A stretch of DNA of 64,000 nt, taken from positions 124,001 through 188,000 of the forward strand of contig JAFUIR010000004.1 of assembly GCA_017468395.1 (NCBI GenBank), read 5' to 3'. The notes under the pieces were generated by a model. It made no database searches and was not told where the DNA came from. It saw only the letters and a list, made by a program, of their open reading frames with translations. Below are positions 16,068-23,940 of this stretch, piece after piece. The translations under genes were made by a program, and so were the position numbers. The stretch comes from Lachnospiraceae bacterium. Lineage in GTDB: Bacteria > Bacillota > Clostridia > Lachnospirales > Lachnospiraceae. How positions within the stretch are numbered: position 1 is the stretch's first letter; each line of letters starts with the position of its first letter.

Positions 16068-18041
16068 TCAACTATCGTATTTCTGTACAAACTCTGCCAC
16101 CGGCATGGGTTTGGCATAAAAATATCCCTGAATCAAATCACATTCCTGCTCTGTCAAAAAGTCTACCTGTTCTTTGCTCTCAATACCTTCTGCAACAATT
16201 TTCATATTTAATTTCTTCGCCAGATCAATGACCTCAGATACAATCAACAGACCTCTTTCCTCTACGTCTGCCCCACGGAAGAAATCAGCATCAATTTTCA
16301 AAACATCAATTTGCAGTTCCTTTAATGAATTCAAAGAAGAATATCCCGCACCAAAGTCATCCATGGATACCGGAAATCCTGCCGCCCGCAACTTCTGCAC
16401 CGTGTTCAACAATACTTTCTTATCATCAAAGAACGCACTTTCCGTAAGTTCCAGTTCAATCATGCTATGCGGCACCTGATATTTATCCACAATGGCACAA
16501 ATATGCTCTGCCAAATCTTCCCTTGTAAAATGTGCCCTGGATACATTAACAGAGATTGGCACCAACTTGCGCCCTTCCGCAAGCCATGCGGCCTGTACTC
16601 TTGCAATCTCTTCCAACATGTAATCATCCAATTTTAATATAAAACCATTCTTTTCAAAAATCGGGATAAAACGATTGGGCGGAATAAAACCCTCTGTCGG
16701 ATGAATCCAGCGGACCAACGCTTCTGCACCACCCAGCCTCTCATCCAAAGTGCTGATTTTAGGTTGCAAGTATACCTGAAATTCCCTGTTTAACAACGCA
16801 CGGTCCATATCATCTTCCACCTTACGCTCCCACAGTTTTTGGTTATTCATTTCCACATCAAAAAAGGCGATCTTATTTTCTGCTTCTTCTCCCAACATTT
16901 CGCAGGCAATCATGGCATTATTGTATACTTGCTCTACATCAGACTCTCCGGGCGAAACCCAATATACACCTACACCAAAATACACCTTCATTCCCGGTAA
17001 AACTGCATTCAGTATATTCTCCAGTCTTTGAATCCGCTCTTCCAACTGTGCGTTTTCTGTATAAACCAGCAAAAGACCAAACTCTGCATTTTCCTGATGC
17101 GCCATCACTTCATGGCGCTTCATCTCCTTCTTCAGCGCGGCATAAAACTTCTCTATTAGTTCTTGCCCTTTATTCACACCAAAGCAAGTGCAAAAACTGC
17201 GGTATTTGCGCATCTCCAAATGAACCATAGCGTACTTTCGATGCCCTCTGCCCTTCTTTAACAGTTTTGTTCCTTTTTTTATAAACGACAACCAATTGTC
17301 TCCACCGGTTACCATGTCAGTGTAAATAATTTTTGTAGTTCTGCGCACACTGGAAACCATACTGATAATAGAAATCAGATAATATATTACAAAAATGCTA
17401 ATCAGTAATGCACAAAGCAAAATACAAATGCCCATCATCATGAAATCCTGAAAATATATGGGGATATTATTAAGGACCATGACTCTCAAACCATTTACCG
17501 GAATAACAAGCCAAAGTTTCAACTGGGTAAAAGGCATGGCAACATCAAATTCCGATTCCGAAAAGATATTCTCCAAAGCTTCTTGATTAACAATAATTTT
17601 CCCATCATCAAGCGTAAATACCTGGCTCTTATCTTCAGCAATAATAACACGGATTTCTTCCTCCGTAATTCCGGGCAGAAACTCCATTTTTATGTTGTCA
17701 TCCATTACAGGATACTCGTCGCCACTGGACCATACCGGCTTTTTATCCTTATCAATTACGGATACCGCTTCGATTTCTTCCAAAATATCAATATGCGCTA
17801 ATACCGTCTGCTCAATTTTTTCTTCCGTTTCTGAACTATAATCTGCAAAAAGTTCTGCAACTTTCACAGACTTTCTGCTGCTGTCCATCAGTTTTCTCTG
17901 CACAATATCCATGCCGGACAACCCCAGTGCAGACGCCATAACAATACCAAATACACAAAGTATTAAAATCAACCCCACTACAGATGGCCAAATTCGCTTT
18001 TTCTTTAGTTTTTTTATTCTTTCCTCTTTTGATTTACCCAT
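16068..18041 (-). CDS. Membrane c-di-GMP phosphodiesterase (EAL) with degenerate GGDEF
   Basis: A 657-residue protein. Membrane segments at about 17-40 and 200-228 enclose an extracytoplasmic sensor region. A middle domain has the diguanylate cyclase layout, but its signature reads ENAEFGLLL instead of GGDEF, so it should be inactive. The C-terminal EAL domain (about 405-655) keeps the catalytic set: GAEALVRW, VNVSRAHF, ELTESAF, SMDDFGAGYSS, VLKIDADF, AEGIES and QGYFYAKPMP. It should hydrolyse c-di-GMP. The ribosome site and ATG at 18041 are normal. It lies near a second c-di-GMP gene at 26166. Confidence 0.92.
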   Translation of the reverse strand: MGKSKEERIKKLKKKRIWPSVVGLILILCVFGIVMASALGLSGMDIVQRKLMDSSRKSVKVAELFADYSSETEEKIEQTVLAHIDILEEIEAVSVIDKDKKPVWSSGDEYPVMDDNIKMEFLPGITEEEIRVIIAEDKSQVFTLDDGKIIVNQEALENIFSESEFDVAMPFTQLKLWLVIPVNGLRVMVLNNIPIYFQDFMMMGICILLCALLISIFVIYYLISIISMVSSVRRTTKIIYTDMVTGGDNWLSFIKKGTKLLKKGRGHRKYAMVHLEMRKYRSFCTCFGVNKGQELIEKFYAALKKEMKRHEVMAHQENAEFGLLLVYTENAQLEERIQRLENILNAVLPGMKVYFGVGVYWVSPGESDVEQVYNNAMIACEMLGEEAENKIAFFDVEMNNQKLWERKVEDDMDRALLNREFQVYLQPKISTLDERLGGAEALVRWIHPTEGFIPPNRFIPIFEKNGFILKLDDYMLEEIARVQAAWLAEGRKLVPISVNVSRAHFTREDLAEHICAIVDKYQVPHSMIELELTESAFFDDKKVLLNTVQKLRAAGFPVSMDDFGAGYSSLNSLKELQIDVLKIDADFFRGADVEERGLLIVSEVIDLAKKLNMKIVAEGIESKEQVDFLTEQECDLIQGYFYAKPMPVAEFVQKYDS

Positions 18042-18091
18042 AAACTATTCCTGTCCACTTTAATATATCTGTCGTATATATTTCTATGCTT

Positions 18092-18622
18092 TTATTTCAT
18101 CTTCGGTGTTTTATGTAATAACTTCCATATCAACGGCACAATAACGGTAAAAAGACAAATAATGCCTGCTGCCAATGCCACATAGCCGATATTCTTTACG
18201 AGAATCATATTGTTTCCGATTTTCTCCGTGGCTTCATCATACGAAAGCCACGTTTCCCCTGCCACCTTCAATTCATAAATGCAACGGGCTTCCTCATTTA
18301 CCAAAAGTTGCATTTCAGTGCCTGACTTTAACTCCATCAACTTCTGCGTCAGTCTGTCATTAGCACAACTGGGATGAATATCAAGTGTCGAAGGATAATC
18401 TTCAAAAGATAAATAAATACTATTTGAGTCATTTGCTTCCTTCATGGAATAATACTTACAGTCCTCAAAGGTCGCTTCCACCGTAATACAATCACTTTCC
18501 GTAACCCCTAAATTCCATGTGTTTCCTAATATACATGTAACACCGATTGCCAATAACAGTACTCCCAATAGCAACCTGCTTTTCGGTTTTTGCAAGTTCT
18601 CTAAATTAAATGAAAATTCCAT
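18092..18622 (-). CDS. Two-segment membrane protein with extracytoplasmic domain (unknown)
   Basis: I do not recognise this 176-residue protein. It has a membrane segment at about 17-37, an outside domain of about 105 residues with four Cys (CITVEATFEDCKYY, PSCAND, ARCIYEL) and a second membrane segment at about 144-166, ending in a basic tail. A strong AAGGAGGTAC ribosome site supports the start. The layout recalls DUF3592-like small membrane proteins, but I cannot confirm that. It lies 86 nt after the DUF3800-linked membrane protein and may be part of the same accessory transcript. Confidence 0.72.
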   Translation of the reverse strand: MEFSFNLENLQKPKSRLLLGVLLLAIGVTCILGNTWNLGVTESDCITVEATFEDCKYYSMKEANDSNSIYLSFEDYPSTLDIHPSCANDRLTQKLMELKSGTEMQLLVNEEARCIYELKVAGETWLSYDEATEKIGNNMILVKNIGYVALAAGIICLFTVIVPLIWKLLHKTPKMK

Positions 18623-18708
18623 ATAAAGTACCTCCTTAGATATGCCTTCATTCCTGTTGCTTGATTACTTATCCACAAACTTTAAATTCCCGTTAGCCTC
18701 TGTTCCAA

Positions 18709-19203
18709 TCAGAACATCATCATTATTGCAGCCTGAATTGCCGCAATAAGCGGATAACCTACGACAGTTCCTATCCACTTATGTACAAGAGTTTTCTTCG
18801 GAACATACGGCATCAATTCTTCTGTACCGGGAATATGCCACGCTTTTGTTTTCCCCACCCAGTACCAGTCAATAAAGAGCCTGTCAAACAATCCAACTAT
18901 CATTAAAATAACCGTTATCTGCAGGAAAATGTCCCAAAAGCCTCTTGCTCCATTGATAAAATAAACCATTGCAGGCGCAAAAAACAAAATTGGAACAAAT
19001 AATGCAACACCCGCAATCGCATAATCTTTTTTGATTTTCTCCTTTGTTGTAAGTCCCAATTCTACAACTTTTTCCTGTACCTCAGGCTCATAAAAATACA
19101 CACAGCCTACAGGCCCATTTGCTATTCCTACGACACATATCATTAGCAATATGAAACACATCGCTAAACCTTCTACTAAAATCAACATACTTTTATCCTC
19201 CAT
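18709..19203 (-). CDS. Multi-pass membrane protein translationally coupled to DUF3800
   Basis: A 164-residue protein with about four membrane segments (roughly 5-28, 61-84, 88-108 and 144-163) and a soluble loop with the aromatic FDRLFIDWYWVGKTKAWHIPG segment. I know no named family. Its ATG shares one base with the TAA of the DUF3800 gene (TAATG), so ribosomes ending DUF3800 can restart here; the two products are probably needed together. No signal peptide or enzyme motif is present. A membrane effector, a transporter or an unrelated rider are all possible. Confidence 0.75.
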   Translation of the reverse strand: MEDKSMLILVEGLAMCFILLMICVVGIANGPVGCVYFYEPEVQEKVVELGLTTKEKIKKDYAIAGVALFVPILFFAPAMVYFINGARGFWDIFLQITVILMIVGLFDRLFIDWYWVGKTKAWHIPGTEELMPYVPKKTLVHKWIGTVVGYPLIAAIQAAIMMMF

Positions 19204-19883
19204 TAACTTCCCAATCGTTTCTTATCAACAGTTTTAAAGAAACTTTTTTTCAATTCCTGTGGCTTATAGAAAAATTGCTTTTCTGATTTACTTAATCTAT
19301 TTTCGTTTTTCTTAATTTTTAATAATTCCATACTACAAATAAAATCAGCAGCCTGTAACAAACGATATTTTTGTGGTTCTGCTTTTCTAAACTCAACATT
19401 GGAAAAATGAATTGAAAATACTGTATTTAAAATCGCTCCCAGTTCAATTTGCCCATTATCGTAATATACAATGATTTTATCAAAATTTTCAAAAAAAGAT
19501 TTGTTCTTTTCTATCACATTTGATATTTCACGCCCCAATCTACCGGATAAGGAAATTTTATCCGGTGCTTCTTTACGATTTACAACCGCCACTTCATATG
19601 TAATTGGACTACTGGCGATAAAATTCAACATTTTAAAAAGTAACTTTCTACGTTCATCTATGGATAATCCCGAAAACACATCTTCACGCCTGATAACAGG
19701 TCCCGTATGTATATACTCAAAGTCAAATCCTGAATTCTTGGTACTCTCCTCAAGTTTTTTAATATTTGAAGTAATTTCATTCTTTTGGTCATGAAACAAA
19801 AGCGTTACCAGATAATACGCAGGACGTTCCGTAATTTCCCCGAAGTCTCCTGATTCATCTATAAATACACTAAGTTCTTTCAT
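19203..19883 (-). CDS. DUF3800 domain protein (predicted RNase H-like fold)
   Basis: A 226-residue protein. The N-terminus KELSVFIDESGDFG carries the DESG motif that defines DUF3800. A second acidic site is IVYYDNGQIE in the middle and the third is RLLQAADFIC near the C-terminus (the Q-x-A-D signature). These three acidic positions fit a nuclease-like metal site, but activity is not shown. The start is 19883, with GGAGGTG 4 nt upstream; the frame stays open for 33 more codons into the structured leader, which I do not count. The gene has its own extended -10 promoter, a leader with three hairpins, and TAATG coupling to a membrane protein. DUF3800 genes are known to occur with conserved upstream RNA structures. 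Confidence 0.9.
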   Translation of the reverse strand: MKELSVFIDESGDFGEITERPAYYLVTLLFHDQKNEITSNIKKLEESTKNSGFDFEYIHTGPVIRREDVFSGLSIDERRKLLFKMLNFIASSPITYEVAVVNRKEAPDKISLSGRLGREISNVIEKNKSFFENFDKIIVYYDNGQIELGAILNTVFSIHFSNVEFRKAEPQKYRLLQAADFICSMELLKIKKNENRLSKSEKQFFYKPQELKKSFFKTVDKKRLGS

Positions 19884-19910
19884 TACACCTCCAAAACTTA
19901 CCTTTATAGT

Positions 19911-19998
19911 AAAAATGGCGGGAAATTCTTCCCGCCTACGGTGGTCCAAAGAGCTTTTGCCCAGACCAAAACTGTAACGCATTACAGTTATATCCTAC
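19911..19998 (-). ncRNA. Structured leader RNA (three hairpins) upstream of DUF3800
   Basis: Hairpin 1 (19970-19989) is AACTGTAA/TTACAGTT, an 8-bp perfect stem with a 4-nt loop. Hairpin 2 (19942-19968) pairs TGGTC with GACCA, has an internal loop, then pairs GGGC with GCTC around an AAAA loop. Hairpin 3 (19917-19936) is GGCGGGAA/TTCCCGCC with a 4-nt loop, followed by ATTTTT, so it can end transcription. The predicted start is about 19996-19998, so a released RNA would be near 90 nt. An 8-nt repeat AGTTTTGG occurs after hairpin 1 and again at the ribosome site. Candidate DUF3800 RNA motifs have been published; I cannot check which, if any, this matches. Confidence 0.6.
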
Positions 19999-20002
19999 AC
20001 AT

Positions 20003-20031
20003 ATAATACCACAAATATTCCTCTTTTCCAA
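20003..20031 (-). promoter_or_regulatory. Extended -10 promoter of the DUF3800 leader
   Basis: On the minus strand, TTGGAA (20026-20031) and TATTAT (20003-20008) are 17 nt apart and the -10 is preceded by TGG (a TGn extension). It sits just upstream of the first leader hairpin. Confidence 0.75.
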
Positions 20032-20189
20032 TAGAATTTTAGAATATTTTTAGCATTCTTTTTTAATCATAATATTATCCAGTATCACCTTAACTTCCAA
20101 TGTCCAACATTGACAATACTCTTTATATTCCAATGTTTATTCAGGACATCGTTTTATCAATTCAACATATCTACCTCCACAAATTGGAT
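20032..20189. other. Non-coding stretch between the kinase gene and the DUF3800 promoter
   Basis: Together with the DUF3800 leader this makes a gene-free stretch of about 306 bases. This 158-nt upstream part is A/T-rich with several stop codons in all frames. A 23-residue open stretch (20056-20124 minus) ends in a TAA but has no start. I see no terminator, tRNA or repeat, and no convincing gene. Confidence 0.5.
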
Positions 20190-20735
20190 TTATCGCTCTT
20201 TATATACATCAATAATGATGTTTAAATTCTTCTCTAATGTATCTGAACCATCTAATTGTATTACTTTGCATTTAAGGGATTTCATCCAATTCTCATGTTG
20301 CTGTAATGTACAACCACCAATCCCATAGTCATATCCGGCAATACCACTTAACATTTTCTGATGTTCTTCATACATATCCCCGCCTTCTAAGACGCGTTCT
20401 CCAAACCACCCCAGTTCTCGCTCATGCACACGTTTCACACGAATTTGTGCATCTGTATGAAGATGAACAACCAATTCAAAATAAGGGTCAAAATACTCGT
20501 GAAATGAATTCATAGACCCTGCCATTACAAAATGCTCACAATTTGATATTGCTTGTTGCAACCGACTAATTTTTTCAGCCTTTGGATACATTGCAGAAAA
20601 AGGAATCTCTGTATCCTTACGCCATATATATTCATCAATGTCCACAAAAGTATATCCTAATTCATTGGCTACCAAATTTCCAAGAGTAGTTTTTCCCGCT
20701 CCCGAAGAACCCATTATCATAATGCCAGTTGCCAT
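20190..20735 (-). CDS. P-loop kinase-like protein (shikimate/adenylate kinase fold)
   Basis: A 181-residue protein starting MATGIMIMGSSGAGKTTLG, a Walker A motif (GSSGAGKTT, about 9-17). DIDEYIWRKD follows near residue 33, the acidic substrate-binding segment seen in shikimate and gluconate kinases, and a lid region with HERELGWFGERV lies near residue 105. It probably phosphorylates a small molecule, but the substrate is not readable from the sequence. It is 19 nt after the ogt gene and likely cotranscribed with it. Confidence 0.82.
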   Translation of the reverse strand: MATGIMIMGSSGAGKTTLGNLVANELGYTFVDIDEYIWRKDTEIPFSAMYPKAEKISRLQQAISNCEHFVMAGSMNSFHEYFDPYFELVVHLHTDAQIRVKRVHERELGWFGERVLEGGDMYEEHQKMLSGIAGYDYGIGGCTLQQHENWMKSLKCKVIQLDGSDTLEKNLNIIIDVYKER

Positions 20736-20754
20736 CTTCTCACCTCCGTCAAAT

Positions 20755-21297
20755 TCAATTTAAGCGAGCTCCTTTTTGGGGTATGTATAACTTTGACATA
20801 TCAACTTCTTCAAACTCTAAAAGTTTGGTTTTGACTTTGACACCACCTGAATATCCTGTTAAACTCCCGCTTGCCCCGATGACTCGATGACATGGAATAA
20901 TTATGGAGATTGGATTGCGACCGACAGCTCCTCCTACTGCCTGCGCTGACATTTTTTCAATTCCCTTTTGCTTCGCAATTTGTTTAGCTATATCTCCATA
21001 AGTAATGACCTTGCCATAGGTTATCCCGCCAAGTATTGTCCATACTTGTTTTCTGAAATCACTGCCTATAAATTCTATTGGCAACTCTTGGGTTTGGGGC
21101 TTTTCACCTTTAAAATACTTGTCCAACCACTTTTCTGCCAGTTTAATGACAGCGGTTTCCTTTTTTCGATATTCCTTACCTTTCAAGACGTCCATATAAT
21201 ACCTTTGACCTTCAAGCCATACCCCAACTATGTTTTTTTCATTGCTTGCAATCGCTAATTCTCCCACAGGCGAGCGGTAGATATAATAATAGTACAT
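20755..21297 (-). CDS. ogt: Methylated-DNA-[protein]-cysteine S-methyltransferase
   Basis: A 180-residue suicide repair protein. The C-terminal domain has the helix RKQVWTILGGITYGKVITYGDIA, then AVGGAVGRNPISIIIPCHRVIG with the acceptor Cys in PCHRV, and the LTGYSGG loop. It moves the methyl group of O6-methylguanine to its own Cys. The length matches the short form without an Ada domain. A sigma-A promoter lies about 15 nt upstream. The kinase gene follows. Confidence 0.95.
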   Translation of the reverse strand: MYYYYIYRSPVGELAIASNEKNIVGVWLEGQRYYMDVLKGKEYRKKETAVIKLAEKWLDKYFKGEKPQTQELPIEFIGSDFRKQVWTILGGITYGKVITYGDIAKQIAKQKGIEKMSAQAVGGAVGRNPISIIIPCHRVIGASGSLTGYSGGVKVKTKLLEFEEVDMSKLYIPQKGARLN

Positions 21298-21311
21298 ACA
21301 ACCTCACTTTT

Positions 21312-21340
21312 TTTATATAACTTCTAACAAACAAATCCAA
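21312..21340 (-). promoter_or_regulatory. Promoter of ogt
   Basis: On the minus strand, TTGGAT (21335-21340) and TATAAA (21312-21317) are 17 nt apart, giving a start about 10 nt before the ATG. The transcript would have almost no leader. Confidence 0.65.
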
Positions 21341-21406
21341 GATTTTTCACTCTAAAATTCCCCATTGATTTCTGACCTGTCGCTGCTTTCCGCATTTTAT
21401 AAAAAG

Positions 21407-21445
21407 GGTGCAAAGCCCTGATAATTTAATGAAAGACTTTACACC
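21407..21445. repeat. Imperfect inverted repeat in the ogt-tpi gap
   Basis: GGTGCAAAG at 21407-21415 pairs with CTTTACACC at 21437-21445 with one mismatch. No T run follows directly. It lies in a 411-nt gap (21298-21708) that otherwise holds the ogt promoter, a 26-codon frame and the tpi terminator. Confidence 0.4.
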
Positions 21446-21470
21446 TTGTTTCTTAGTTGCTTTGTAGTTA

Positions 21471-21551
21471 CTAGAGCGTTATATCTTCAACCGATACCCC
21501 TAATGAAGAAAGTTTGGCGATGGTGACTGTAATTAATTCTTTATCTGTCAT
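21471..21551 (-). CDS. Possible 26-residue small protein or gene stub
   Basis: A short frame, MTDKELITVTIAKLSSLGVS then VEDITL, with GGGGA 5 nt before the ATG. It reads like the beginning of an amphipathic helical protein and ends at TAG. It lies in a gap without other genes. I do not recognise it; it may be a real small peptide or the start of a decayed gene. The ribosome site is the only positive evidence. Confidence 0.35.
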   Translation of the reverse strand: MTDKELITVTIAKLSSLGVSVEDITL

Positions 21552-21640
21552 TATATCCCCCATACTTCCACCACCTTCTCATTAAATATATACTTAAATT
21601 ATAGGTGGATTTTTTGAAGATGTAAAGCCTTTATATCGCA

Positions 21641-21686
21641 AAAAGAAGGATTGTCAACTGCGTTTTGCAGTCAAACAATCCTTCTT
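21641..21686 (-). terminator. Terminator of the gap-pgk-tpi operon
   Basis: A 12-bp outer stem (AAGAAGGATTGT 21643-21654 with 21675-21686), inner stem ACTGC/GCAGT and a T-rich run on the minus side. It lies 22 nt after the tpi stop. Confidence 0.85.
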
Positions 21687-21708
21687 AATCACTTCTTTTT
21701 CCGTAACT

Positions 21709-22458
21709 TTATTTGTAGTTAACAATCTTTCCGAAGTCTTCTTTCAAAGAAGCGCCGCCTACAAGACCGCCGTCGATGTCAGGTTTTGCAAACAATTCTG
21801 CTGCATTTGCTGCACCTACGCTACCGCCGTACTGGATACGGATTTCTGCTGCTGTAGCATCATCATATACCTCAGCGATGCAAGCGCGGATTGCGCCGCA
21901 AACTTCCTGTGCCTGATCGGATGTAGCAGTTTTACCTGTACCGATAGCCCAGATAGGCTCGTAAGCGATAACTGCTGCTTTCGCCTGTTCTGCTGTCACA
22001 TTCTGGAAAGCAATCTTAATCTGCTGACGGATCCAGTCGATTGTAATACCCTGCTCTCTCTGAGTAAGGGATTCACCGCAGCAGATGATGGGTGTAAGAC
22101 CATGTTCAAATGCTTTCAGAACTTTCTTGTTTACAGTTTCATCTGTTTCTGCGAAATATTCTCTTCTCTCGGAATGTCCGATAATAACATATTTTACGCC
22201 TGCGTCTACAAGCATCTCGGGAGAAATTTCGCCTGTGTAAGCACCTTTTTCTTCAAAGTACATATTCTCTGCACCGATTTCGATGTTAGAGCCTTTTACT
22301 GCTTCCACTGCAGGAATAATGTCAATAGCGGGCACGCAAAATACTACGTCAGCATCCTGGGTTGCCACCAAAGGTTTTAAGGTTTCGATTAATTTTACAG
22401 CCTGACTGGGAGTCATGTTCATCTTCCAGTTGCCGGCAATAATTTTTCTTCTTGCCAT
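21709..22458 (-). CDS. tpiA: Triosephosphate isomerase
   Basis: A 249-residue TIM barrel of normal length. Visible motifs are AGNWKMNMT (substrate Asn and Lys near residues 10-12), [11 protein letters not shown] with catalytic His, [14 protein letters not shown] with catalytic Glu and loop 6, and YGGSVGAAN and GLVGGASL at the phosphate site. It interconverts dihydroxyacetone phosphate and glyceraldehyde 3-phosphate in glycolysis. It is the last gene of the gap-pgk-tpi run, separated from pgk by 178 nt with two hairpins. Confidence 0.99.
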   Translation of the reverse strand: MARRKIIAGNWKMNMTPSQAVKLIETLKPLVATQDADVVFCVPAIDIIPAVEAVKGSNIEIGAENMYFEEKGAYTGEISPEMLVDAGVKYVIIGHSERREYFAETDETVNKKVLKAFEHGLTPIICCGESLTQREQGITIDWIRQQIKIAFQNVTAEQAKAAVIAYEPIWAIGTGKTATSDQAQEVCGAIRACIAEVYDDATAAEIRIQYGGSVGAANAAELFAKPDIDGGLVGGASLKEDFGKIVNYK

Positions 22459-22517
22459 TTCTTTATCCTCGTTTCTATTTTTTCACGCACAACACGCCCT
22501 GCTTTCTTACGCAGACA

Positions 22518-22606
22518 CGCCGAAAACATTTCATGTTTCCGGCGGTGCGTTGCACCTTCATAAAAATTTATTCATGGCATTCTCTGTGCAAGCACAGTCC
22601 GCCATG
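22518..22606 (-). other. Twin hairpins between pgk and tpiA
   Basis: One hairpin pairs CGCCGAAAACAT (22518-22529) with ATGTTTCCGGCG (22533-22544) around a 3-nt loop. A second pairs CATGGC (22573-22578) with GCCATG (22601-22606) and has an inner CTGTGC/GCACAG stem. Neither has a clear T run, so they are more likely RNA processing or stability elements than terminators. Confidence 0.5.
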
Positions 22607-22636
22607 TCTAAATTTTCACTCAGTCTGCTTATCTCA

Positions 22637-23860
22637 TCATTTGTCGTCTGCTGCTGCAACACCGGGAAGTGTTTTTCCTTCCAAGAATTCCAGGGAAGCA
22701 CCACCACCTGTGGAGATGTGGGACATCTTGTCGCCAAATCCAAGCTGGTTAACTGCTGCTGCAGAGTCGCCACCACCGATGATAGTAGTTGCTTCTGTCT
22801 CAGCCAGTGCTTTCGCTACAGCGATAGTACCTGCTGCAAGTGTAGGGTTCTCGAATACGCCCATAGGTCCGTTCCAAACAACAGTCTTAGCACTCTTAAC
22901 AGCCTCTGCATACATTTCAGCAGTCTTAGGTCCGATATCGCATCCTTCTCTGTCTGCAGGCATGTTTGTTACATCGTAAACTTCTACTTCTACAGGAGCG
23001 TCGATAGGATTAGGGAAATCAGCGATGGTTGTGGAGTCAACGGGAAGAAGCAGTTTCTTGCCCAGTTTCTCAGCTTTTTCCATCATTTCTTTACAGTAAT
23101 CAAGTTTGGTTTCATCTACCAGAGATTTACCGATTTCATATCCCTGTGCTTTCAGGAATGTATAAGCCATACCACCACCGATAATCAGTGTGTCGCATTT
23201 CTCAAGAAGGTTGGAGATAACGTTCAATTTGTCTGCAACCTTTGCACCACCAAGGATAGCAACGAAAGGTCTTACAGGACTTTCTACTGCGTTACCGAGG
23301 AAGTCGATTTCTTTCTGCATCAGGTAACCAACTACATTTTCGCCACCTTTAGCAGAGATGCATTTTGTAACACCTTCTACGGAAGCATGTGCTCTGTGGG
23401 AAGAACCGAATGCATCACATACATACAAATCAGCCAAATCAGCCAGTTCTTTGCTGAATGCTTCGCCGTTCTTTGTTTCTTCTGCGCCACGGAAACGTGT
23501 ATTCTGAAGAAGAACTACATCCCCTTCTTTCATATTTGCTACTGCGTTAGTAGCCTCTTCGCCTGTTACGTTGTAATCGGAAACGAAAACAACTTCTTTG
23601 CCCAATTTCTCGGACAGTCTCTTTGCAACAGGTGCTAAAGATTCGCCTTCGTTGGGGCCGTTTTTAACTTTACCAAGGTGGGAGCAAAGAATAACTTTAC
23701 CGCCATCGTTAAGCAGTTTCTGGATAGTAGGCAGAGCTGCTACAATACGTGTCTCGTCTGTGATTTCGCCATTTTTAAGGGGAACGTTAAAGTCGCATCT
23801 GACTAAAACTCTTTTGCCCTTTGCGTTGATATCATCTACTGATTTTTTGTTTAAACCCAT
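22637..23860 (-). CDS. pgk: Phosphoglycerate kinase
   Basis: A 407-residue protein. It shows [11 protein letters not shown] near residue 19, the signature of the N-terminal domain, then [25 protein letters not shown], the [13 protein letters not shown] hinge, [13 protein letters not shown] and [11 protein letters not shown] at the nucleotide-binding C-domain. The enzyme makes ATP from 1,3-bisphosphoglycerate. The ATG has AAAGGAG at good spacing. It follows gap after an 80-nt gap with a GC-rich hairpin. A 407-codon antisense frame over it is a shadow. Confidence 0.99.
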   Translation of the reverse strand: MGLNKKSVDDINAKGKRVLVRCDFNVPLKNGEITDETRIVAALPTIQKLLNDGGKVILCSHLGKVKNGPNEGESLAPVAKRLSEKLGKEVVFVSDYNVTGEEATNAVANMKEGDVVLLQNTRFRGAEETKNGEAFSKELADLADLYVCDAFGSSHRAHASVEGVTKCISAKGGENVVGYLMQKEIDFLGNAVESPVRPFVAILGGAKVADKLNVISNLLEKCDTLIIGGGMAYTFLKAQGYEIGKSLVDETKLDYCKEMMEKAEKLGKKLLLPVDSTTIADFPNPIDAPVEVEVYDVTNMPADREGCDIGPKTAEMYAEAVKSAKTVVWNGPMGVFENPTLAAGTIAVAKALAETEATTIIGGGDSAAAVNQLGFGDKMSHISTGGGASLEFLEGKTLPGVAAADDK

Positions 23861-23888
23861 TTTTCTAATCTCCTTTTAATATTTTAAA

Positions 23889-23917
23889 AGAGGCCCGGCC
23901 CAAAAGACCGGACCTCT
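23889..23917 (-). terminator. Attenuator-like hairpin between gap and pgk
   Basis: AGAGG(C)CCGG pairs with CCGG(A)CCTCT across a loop, followed on the minus strand by TTTTAAAATATT. It can lower read-through so that gap mRNA exceeds pgk mRNA. Confidence 0.6.
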
Positions 23918-23940
23918 AATAGGTCTTTGTAAACTACTTA

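Noticed and set aside
19884-19982. 33-codon N-terminal extension of DUF3800
   Set aside because: It runs through the three hairpins and the terminator, and a strong ribosome site marks the start at 19883.
20056-20124. Remnant gene (Cys-rich 23-residue stretch) between the kinase gene and the DUF3800 leader
   Set aside because: No start codon or ribosome site, and the frame is short enough to be chance.
22415-23638. A 407-codon plus-strand frame opposite pgk
   Set aside because: It is antisense to a clear pgk and the product is Cys/Phe-rich with no recognisable family; such frames arise from the codon bias of the true gene.
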